This document shows positions 28,188-32,266 of a stretch of DNA of 32,266 bases, in pieces; the first letter of the stretch is position 1; each line of letters begins with the position of its first letter. A program made the translations under genes and the position numbers. The stretch is taken from positions 1 through 32,266 of the forward strand of contig JAFDDB010000055.1 of NCBI GenBank assembly GCA_019311115.1, given 5' to 3'. Origin of the DNA: Deltaproteobacteria bacterium (lineage in GTDB: Bacteria > Myxococcota_A > UBA9160 > SZUA-336). Under the pieces are notes generated by a model, which did not search any database, was not told the origin of the DNA, and saw nothing but the letters and a program-made list of their open reading frames with translations.

Positions 28188-29393
28188 TCAGAGCTTGCTG
28201 CCGCCGATGATGCTCAGCATCTCGTTGCAGCCGTCCTCGATCATCGAGGCGCGGGCATCGCGGAGCAGCTTCTCGGCCGGGTACTCTCGGCTGAGTCCGT
28301 TTCCGCCGTAGATCTGGAGCGCGTCGTTGGCGACCTCGAACGCCGTGCTGGTCGACGTGATCTTGGCCGCGATCGAGTACTGGACCATCGGCGGATTCGT
28401 CCCGTTGTAGATGGCGACCCGGCGTGCCAGCGAGCGCGCGGCCTCGACCTGGCGGAACATCTTGAAGAGCCGGGCCCTCACGTTCTGGTGCTCGATGATC
28501 GGTACGCCGCCCTGCACCCGCTCCTTGGCGTAGGCGAGTGCGTTCTCGAAGGCCGCCCGCGCCACGCCGACGAAGATGGTGCCCATTCCCGAGTTAGCCA
28601 ACGCGAGCACGTTCTCGATCACGAAGCCGTACGCGTCCTTGCCGATGATCATGTCCGACGCGGGAATGCGCACGTCGTCGAAGAAGATCTCACCCTGGTT
28701 GAGAGCGCGCTGGCCGAGCTTGTCGAGCGGCTTCCCGCGCGACACGCCCTTGCCCCGCAGCGGTACGACGGCTACGCCGCCGCCACCGAAGCCCTGGTCG
28801 CCGTCGATCGTGCAGAAGAGCGCGGCCACGTCGGCGATCGTTCCGTTCGACACCCACGCCGCCTTCTGTCCGTTGATCACGTACTCGTCGCCGTCGAGCT
28901 TGGCGATGCAGTTCGCGCGGATCGACGGGTCGCGGAAGTGCGATTCGCTGAACGCGAGCGAGTCGCTGCCGTGATCCGGCTCGGTCACGGCCCAGCAGCC
29001 GATCTCGCGGCTCTCGGGTCCGCAATAGCGCTCGATCAGTTCGGGGCGGCCGGACATGTTCGCGAAGAAGCGGTGGAAGTTCTTGACGGCCAGGCTGATG
29101 GCCAGGCCCGCGTCGCCGTAGCCCATCTCCTCGCTGATCATGGCGCGCAGCCGGGCCGCCTGGATCGGCTCGAGGCCCGCCTCCTCGGCGTCGAAGTCGT
29201 CGATGCCCAACTCCCGGTACTTGTCGAAGACCCGCCAGAGCACGGAGTCCTTGGCGACCACGTCGCTCGGATCCGCGAGCTTGTCGAGCTCCTGTCCCGC
29301 GGGGCGCAGGACTTCTTCGGCGAACTTGTGCGCGGTGTCGAGAACCGCGCGCTCCGCGTCGCCCAACCCCGCTTCGATGTCGACGAGTGCCAT
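28188..29393 (-). CDS. Acyl-CoA dehydrogenase
   Basis: The 401-residue protein fits the acyl-CoA dehydrogenase family: AVTEPDHGSDSLAFS near 130-150, INGQKAAWVSNGTIAD as the flavin-contact block, and QIYGGNGLSREYPAEKLLRDAR near the C-terminus. The usual catalytic glutamate region (YEGT) is replaced by a variant, ASMIEDGCNEM, so which residue acts as base is unclear. The enzyme would introduce a 2,3-double bond into an acyl-CoA. It starts the minus-strand operon, with GGAGGAC before the ATG, below a Crp/Fnr-type box. Confidence 0.85.
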   Translation of the reverse strand: MALVDIEAGLGDAERAVLDTAHKFAEEVLRPAGQELDKLADPSDVVAKDSVLWRVFDKYRELGIDDFDAEEAGLEPIQAARLRAMISEEMGYGDAGLAISLAVKNFHRFFANMSGRPELIERYCGPESREIGCWAVTEPDHGSDSLAFSESHFRDPSIRANCIAKLDGDEYVINGQKAAWVSNGTIADVAALFCTIDGDQGFGGGGVAVVPLRGKGVSRGKPLDKLGQRALNQGEIFFDDVRIPASDMIIGKDAYGFVIENVLALANSGMGTIFVGVARAAFENALAYAKERVQGGVPIIEHQNVRARLFKMFRQVEAARSLARRVAIYNGTNPPMVQYSIAAKITSTSTAFEVANDALQIYGGNGLSREYPAEKLLRDARASMIEDGCNEMLSIIGGSKL

Positions 29394-29460
29394 TTCGGAT
29401 GTCCTCCGTTTTCGTCGCGCGCCCGCAGCGGGTCACCCGCCGATGCAGCACGCCGGGCTC

Positions 29461-29466
29461 ACACTA
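29461..29466 (-). promoter_or_regulatory. Candidate -10 element of the acyl-CoA dehydrogenase promoter
   Basis: Read on the minus strand, TAGTGT matches TATAAT at four of six positions. It would start transcription near 29454, 61 bases before the gene. This places the operator centre at exactly -41.5, the classic class II position. Confidence 0.45.
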
Positions 29467-29488
29467 CGGAGCCGGCCGCTGCGCGGGG

Positions 29489-29502
29489 ATGACCGCCATC
29501 AT
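29489..29502 (-). promoter_or_regulatory. Candidate Crp/Fnr-family operator upstream of the acyl-CoA dehydrogenase operon
   Basis: On the plus strand ATGAC-CGCC-ATCAT: a 5+4+5 near-palindrome with one mismatch to the perfect sites at 20155 and 30224. It is 96 bases before the gene start and seven bases past the stop of the regulator gene. Confidence 0.5.
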
Positions 29503-29509
29503 AGGCGCC

Positions 29510-30193
29510 TCAGGGGGAAGCCTCGCCCGAGGCGATCCGCTCCAGCGCCTCTTCGTCGAGGATTCGCACCCAGCCCACGCCGCCCTCGACCCAGCCCCGC
29601 TTCTCGAAGTTCCGGAGCACGCGGATCGCCGTCTCGACGGTCGTACCGGCGGCCTCGCCGAGCGCGCGCCGCGTGGTTTCTACGCGACCGTCTTCCGCCT
29701 CGTCGAGCACCGAGCGCGCCAGCCGCGCGGGCACGCCGTCGTGCGCGAAGGAGCAGAGGCGGTCGTGCGCGCGTTGCAGCCGCAGCGACACGATGCCGAG
29801 CAGGTCGCGGCCGATCTCCGGGTGCTCCTGCATCAGCCGCGCGAGCACCCGGCGCGGCACGGACCACGTCTCTCCACTCACCACGCCCTGCGCGGTCTCG
29901 GAGTGCGCGGCGGACGGGAGCACCGACGCCAGGCCGAAGAGCCCGCCGGGGCGGAGCATCTCGAGCGTGGTGACGCGGCCGTTCAGCGTCGCCTTGAGCG
30001 TGCGCACCTCGCCCGAGCGCACGATCCACAGGCTCTCGGCGGGCTGCGACTCGAAGTACAGGTACTCGCCGGACTCGAAGGGCCGAACTCTCAGCTCGCG
30101 GGACAGCGACTCCAGCTTCTTGGCGTCGACCGACTGGAAGAGCGGGATCTCGTGGGGCTCGAGCACCGTCACCGCGGCAGCCCCGGGCTGCAT
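29510..30193 (-). CDS. Crp/Fnr-family transcriptional regulator
   Basis: The 227-residue regulator has the cyclic-nucleotide-binding-like beta barrel (about 12-130, with GGLFGLASVLPSAAHSET) and a C-terminal winged helix. The recognition helix TTVETAIRVLRNFEK (184-198) keeps the Fnr-type Val-Glu-x-x-x-Arg pattern (V186, E187, R191). It has only one cysteine (C147), so it lacks the N-terminal iron-sulfur cysteines of Fnr. Its effector is therefore unknown, with heme or NO sensing (Dnr-like) a possibility. I chose ATG 30193. GTG 30172 is an alternative. A perfect palindrome lies 30 bases upstream, between this gene and hemerythrin, suggesting autoregulation. Confidence 0.85.
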   Translation of the reverse strand: MQPGAAAVTVLEPHEIPLFQSVDAKKLESLSRELRVRPFESGEYLYFESQPAESLWIVRSGEVRTLKATLNGRVTTLEMLRPGGLFGLASVLPSAAHSETAQGVVSGETWSVPRRVLARLMQEHPEIGRDLLGIVSLRLQRAHDRLCSFAHDGVPARLARSVLDEAEDGRVETTRRALGEAAGTTVETAIRVLRNFEKRGWVEGGVGWVRILDEEALERIASGEASP

Positions 30194-30223
30194 CGGGTGA
30201 ACGGGTACGGTCGCATGCAGGGT

Positions 30224-30237
30224 ATGACCTCGGTCAT
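30224..30237. promoter_or_regulatory. Crp/Fnr-family operator shared by the regulator and hemerythrin genes
   Basis: ATGAC-CTCG-GTCAT, a perfect palindrome extended by one more T/A pair on each side (30223-30238). It lies between the divergent regulator and hemerythrin genes. Confidence 0.7.
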
Positions 30238-30258
30238 AATGGCCGTAACCTCTCCGCG

Positions 30259-30264
30259 CATAAC
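30259..30264 (+). promoter_or_regulatory. Candidate -10 element of the hemerythrin promoter
   Basis: CATAAC matches TATAAT at four of six positions, and TAACTT (30261-30266) is an alternative. Either puts the start near 30271-30273 and the operator centre at about -40.5 to -42.5, again a class II geometry. Confidence 0.4.
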
Positions 30265-30311
30265 TTGCAGGTTCAGTGCCAGAATACCGCAACCCAGCAG
30301 AGGAAGAGTGG

Positions 30312-30716
30312 ATGAGTGACGGAGGGCAGAGCCAGGAGCGGTCGGCGATCGAGCGGTGGTGGCAGGAGCACAGCGAGCTGGACTACCTGGTCGCCGAGCT
30401 CGTCAGCGCCGTCGAGAGCGGCGAGGGGGCAGGCGAAGCCCTCGACCGGCTCGAAGAGCAGCTGAAGGCGCATTTCAGCGTCGAGGAGGACGTGTATTTC
30501 CCCCTCGTGCGCCGTCTCTCGCCTGAGCACGCTCCCGCCCTGGACATGGCCTGCGCGGCGCATGTACGGATGAAGGAAGACCTCGCGCAGCTCCGCGAGC
30601 TGCTGAGCGACGGAAAGCAGGACGAGGCCATCACGCTGCTGTCCGAGTGCCTGGCCCGGTTCAAGCTCCACGAGCAGGCCGAGACGCGGATGCTGCAGGC
30701 TCGCGAGACGGCCTGA
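30312..30716 (+). CDS. Hemerythrin-like (HHE domain) protein
   Basis: The 134-residue four-helix protein carries the ligands of a non-heme di-iron hemerythrin: H20 (QEHSEL), H54 and E58 (AHFSVEED), H84 (AAHVRM), H120 and E124 (KLHEQAET). Bacterial members bind O2, or bind and detoxify NO, and can protect iron centres. ATG 30312 is chosen because GAGGAAG lies just before it. It is divergent from a Crp/Fnr-type regulator with a shared operator, and its promoter geometry implies direct activation by that regulator. Confidence 0.9.
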   Translation: MSDGGQSQERSAIERWWQEHSELDYLVAELVSAVESGEGAGEALDRLEEQLKAHFSVEEDVYFPLVRRLSPEHAPALDMACAAHVRMKEDLAQLRELLSDGKQDEAITLLSECLARFKLHEQAETRMLQARETA

Positions 30717-30750
30717 GCGCCGCTCGTCGTCCGGCCTCGCGCGACACGAC

Positions 30751-30781
30751 GCCACACCGAGGCGCCGAGCTGTGGCGCTTT
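30751..30781. terminator. Convergent terminator-like hairpin
   Basis: GCCACA (30751-30756) pairs with TGTGGC (30771-30776) around a GC-rich inner arm, followed by GCTTTA on the plus strand. It sits between the hemerythrin stop and the convergent membrane protein stop. Confidence 0.5.
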
Positions 30782-31991
30782 AGGCTCGGGGGCTGGGTGG
30801 GACTCTCGCGGGGGAGGCCCGAACGGCCACCGCCAGCCAGATCCCGGTCGCGGCCAGCAGCACGCCCGCGAGGCGGGCTCCTGCGTCCCAGGCCGCCAGG
30901 GTCGCGATCGTCCCGACCGCCAGCGCGGACAGGTGCAGGCCCAGCCCGAGGGCCGGGCGACGCGCTCCGGCGCCCCCGGGCGTGTGCTGGAGCAGCAGAC
31001 CGTGCAGGACGAGCCCGGCCCAGCCGTGGATCGCGAGCCAGCCCAGCACCACGTTCCAGCGGGGATCGCCGGCGAACCAGGTCACCCCGGCTGCCAGCGC
31101 AACGCCCGGCGCCAGGGCCAGCCCGGCCCCTCGCGCCCGCGCCCCGTCATCGCGGCCGAGCGACCCGGCGCGAAGCACCCGCGCGGGCTGGACGAGCAGC
31201 ACCGCGGTGGCGGCGGGCAGTGCGGCGAACGCGGCGATCCACGGCCCCGACGCGCCGATCCCCGATAGCGCCTCGCCGAGCAGGACCAGCGGGGGCAGGC
31301 CGACGCCGATCGCCAGCAGCAGCCGCTCCGCGCGCTCGGCCCGCGCGACGCCCGGAGACGGGATCAGCGCCGAGAACACTCCGCCGATCCAGCCCATCAG
31401 GGCGACGCCCAGGTGCACCTGCACCCAGAGCGGCCGCGGGCCCGGAAAGCGCATGCCCGAGTGTCCGTGCAGCATCCACTCGCCGATCACGACGGTGAGG
31501 AGGCAGCTCGCCGCGACGATGCGAAGGGCGTCCGCCGGCACACCCGCGGGGGCCGCACGCAGCGAGCGGAAGACCGCGACCGCGAAGCACGGCAACGCGA
31601 TCACGAGCGGAGTAAGGGCGACGAAGAGGGGCAGGCTCTCTCCGGTCAGGAACCCGGCCACTAGCGACGCCAACCCCACGAGCAGCAACACGTAGACAGC
31701 GAGCGAGACGCGACGGCTCGGGGGGCGGGGCACGTCGAGCCCGGGAATGAACGCGTAGACCAGGCCGAAAGTGCCGAGTGCCAGGTAGCCGAGAGTGCCC
31801 AGGTGTACGAGCGCCAGCGTAGACGGCGCCCAGCCCGACGCCAGCAGGTCCGCGCCGTCGACCGCCAGCAGCGCCCCCGCCGCCACCAGTGCCAGGGGCG
31901 CGGTCACCATGAACAGCTGCGCGGGCGACGTCAGCACGCGAACGACCCGAACGACCGCAGCACCCCACCCTCCTTCCCGAGCGTGAGGCAT
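30780..31991 (-). CDS. Polytopic membrane protein, possibly NnrS-like or heme-copper oxidase subunit I-like
   Basis: The 403-residue protein is almost entirely hydrophobic, with about a dozen predicted membrane helices. Several helices carry histidines at positions where heme or metal could bind: H63 in LVHLGTLGYLALGTFGLVYAF, H175 and H177, H193 in VHLGVALMGWIGG, and others near IHGWAGLVLHG. This pattern recalls NnrS and subunit I of heme-copper oxidases, but I see no decisive family motif. Adjacency to a Crp/Fnr regulator and hemerythrin fits an NO or low-oxygen role. Start ATG 31991 lacks a clear ribosome site. A strong AAGGAGG lies just inside the frame but with no in-frame start at the right distance. 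Confidence 0.6.
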   Translation of the reverse strand: MPHAREGGWGAAVVRVVRVLTSPAQLFMVTAPLALVAAGALLAVDGADLLASGWAPSTLALVHLGTLGYLALGTFGLVYAFIPGLDVPRPPSRRVSLAVYVLLLVGLASLVAGFLTGESLPLFVALTPLVIALPCFAVAVFRSLRAAPAGVPADALRIVAASCLLTVVIGEWMLHGHSGMRFPGPRPLWVQVHLGVALMGWIGGVFSALIPSPGVARAERAERLLLAIGVGLPPLVLLGEALSGIGASGPWIAAFAALPAATAVLLVQPARVLRAGSLGRDDGARARGAGLALAPGVALAAGVTWFAGDPRWNVVLGWLAIHGWAGLVLHGLLLQHTPGGAGARRPALGLGLHLSALAVGTIATLAAWDAGARLAGVLLAATGIWLAVAVRASPARVPPSPRA

Positions 31992-32115
31992 TCAAACACA
32001 GACGCTGTGACGAGTTTGGGCACGCTCACGTCTCGCGGCGCGCGATCCGAATAAAGAGACGGCACGCGGTTTGCGTAGCAGATGCGCGGAGGTCGGAGGG
32101 TTCTGCTCCCACACT

Positions 32116-32134
32116 GCCGCCGCGAAGCGGCGGC
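32116..32134 (+). repeat. Hairpin in the leader of the last gene
   Basis: GCCGCCGC (32116-32123), loop GAA, GCGGCGGC (32127-32134): a perfect 8-bp stem, about 80 bases before the last start codon. Confidence 0.55.
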
Positions 32135-32180
32135 CGTGGCCCCTGGGGGGTATCCGCCATGCCGCCTTCGCCACGGACGG

Positions 32181-32202
32181 GCGCGACCTGGTCGCGCGTT
32201 TT
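32181..32202 (+). terminator. Terminator-like hairpin directly before the ribosome site of the last gene
   Basis: GCGCGAC (32181-32187), loop CTG, GTCGCGC (32191-32197), followed by GTTTT. Together this looks like an intrinsic terminator or attenuator two bases ahead of AGGAGG. Confidence 0.5.
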
Positions 32203-32215
32203 GAGGAGGATGAGC

Positions 32216-32266
32216 ATGCAGGGCATGAACGACAATCCGGACCGGAGCTACGGCTTCGGCCATCGC
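32216..32266 (+). CDS. Start of an unidentified gene, cut by the window end
   Basis: The frame MQGMNDNPDRSYGFGHR is open to the last base. AGGAGG (32204-32209) is six bases before ATG 32216, the start I prefer. ATG 32210 and 32225 are in the same frame. Only 17 residues are visible, too few to assign a family. The hairpin with a T-run just upstream suggests that expression may be controlled in the leader. Confidence 0.5.
   Translation, partial: MQGMNDNPDRSYGFGHR

Larger units (their letters stand above)
31992..32215. other. Divergent intergenic region with two strong hairpins
   Basis: A 224-base gap between a minus-strand membrane protein and a plus-strand start. No gene is seen. It contains CACAG-ACG-CTGTG (31997-32009) close to the membrane protein start and two GC hairpins listed separately. 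A G-run, CCCCTGGGGGGTAT (about 32140-32154), is only faintly similar to metal-sensor (CsoR/RcnR-type) boxes. Confidence 0.5.

Noticed and set aside
29510-30193. Calling the Crp/Fnr protein a true Fnr
   Set aside because: It lacks the N-terminal cysteine set needed for the Fnr iron-sulfur cluster.
32140-32154. CsoR/RcnR-type metal operator
   Set aside because: Only a G-run with an adjacent short C-run. The flanks do not match known consensus well, and the downstream gene cannot be identified.
31931-32263. Minus-strand frame of 110 codons across the right intergenic region
   Set aside because: It runs through the membrane protein start and hairpins with no motif.

Overview
The window is one dense, very GC-rich bacterial segment, about 32 kb, with no rRNA, tRNA, CRISPR array or insertion sequence that I can recognise. 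A PEP-CTERM protein, lipoprotein and signal-peptide proteins, a complete Bat (MoxR/VWA) operon, a cyclic glucan synthase-type GH94 domain and a Crp/Fnr regulon point to a Gram-negative organism, perhaps a myxobacterial or deltaproteobacterial-type lineage. That placement is inference from gene content only.

Layout. 1-2240: the 3' end of a GH94 (NdvB-type) gene overlapping an OsmC peroxidase gene. 2286-8032: unrelated single genes: a LOG-family nucleotide hydrolase, a 3' remnant of an ATP synthase subunit a gene, an SRPBCC protein, a PEP-CTERM protein, a secreted TPR protein, a metallo-beta-lactamase fold hydrolase and an NTF2/SnoaL-like protein. Three hairpins follow (8041-8148). 8150-9478: a secreted VWA protein on the minus strand, divergent from a seven-gene operon at 9688-19597: MoxR, DUF58, a BatD-like lipoprotein, BatA, a BatB-BatC fusion, BatD and BatE. 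Most of its start and stop codons overlap. A DUF420 membrane protein gene follows at 19643.

20155-30312 is the part most worth attention. Two convergent operons meet at overlapping stop codons (24460-24463). The plus-strand operon encodes a small membrane protein, a frame-disrupted SCP2-like gene, two paralogous ferritin-like proteins and a FAD oxidoreductase. The downstream ferritin-like paralogue has the full E, ExxH, E, ExxH di-iron ligand set. The upstream one has lost every one of those ligands. The minus-strand operon encodes acyl-CoA dehydrogenase, a nitroreductase-fold flavoprotein, an SCP-X-type thiolase and an acyl-CoA ligase. Next to them lie a Crp/Fnr-family regulator and a divergent hemerythrin gene. 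The same 14-bp palindrome, ATGAC-N4-GTCAT, occurs upstream of the plus operon (20155), upstream of the minus operon (29489, one mismatch) and between the regulator and hemerythrin genes (30224). At the hemerythrin and dehydrogenase promoters it sits about 41 bases upstream of the predicted transcription start, as expected for a class II Fnr-type activator. The proposal is a small oxygen- or NO-responsive regulon joining CoA-linked lipid catabolism to an unusual active/ligand-less di-iron protein pair.

The right edge holds a polytopic membrane protein with intramembrane histidines (loosely like NnrS or heme-copper oxidase subunit I) and the first codons of a gene cut by the window end, preceded by two strong hairpins.
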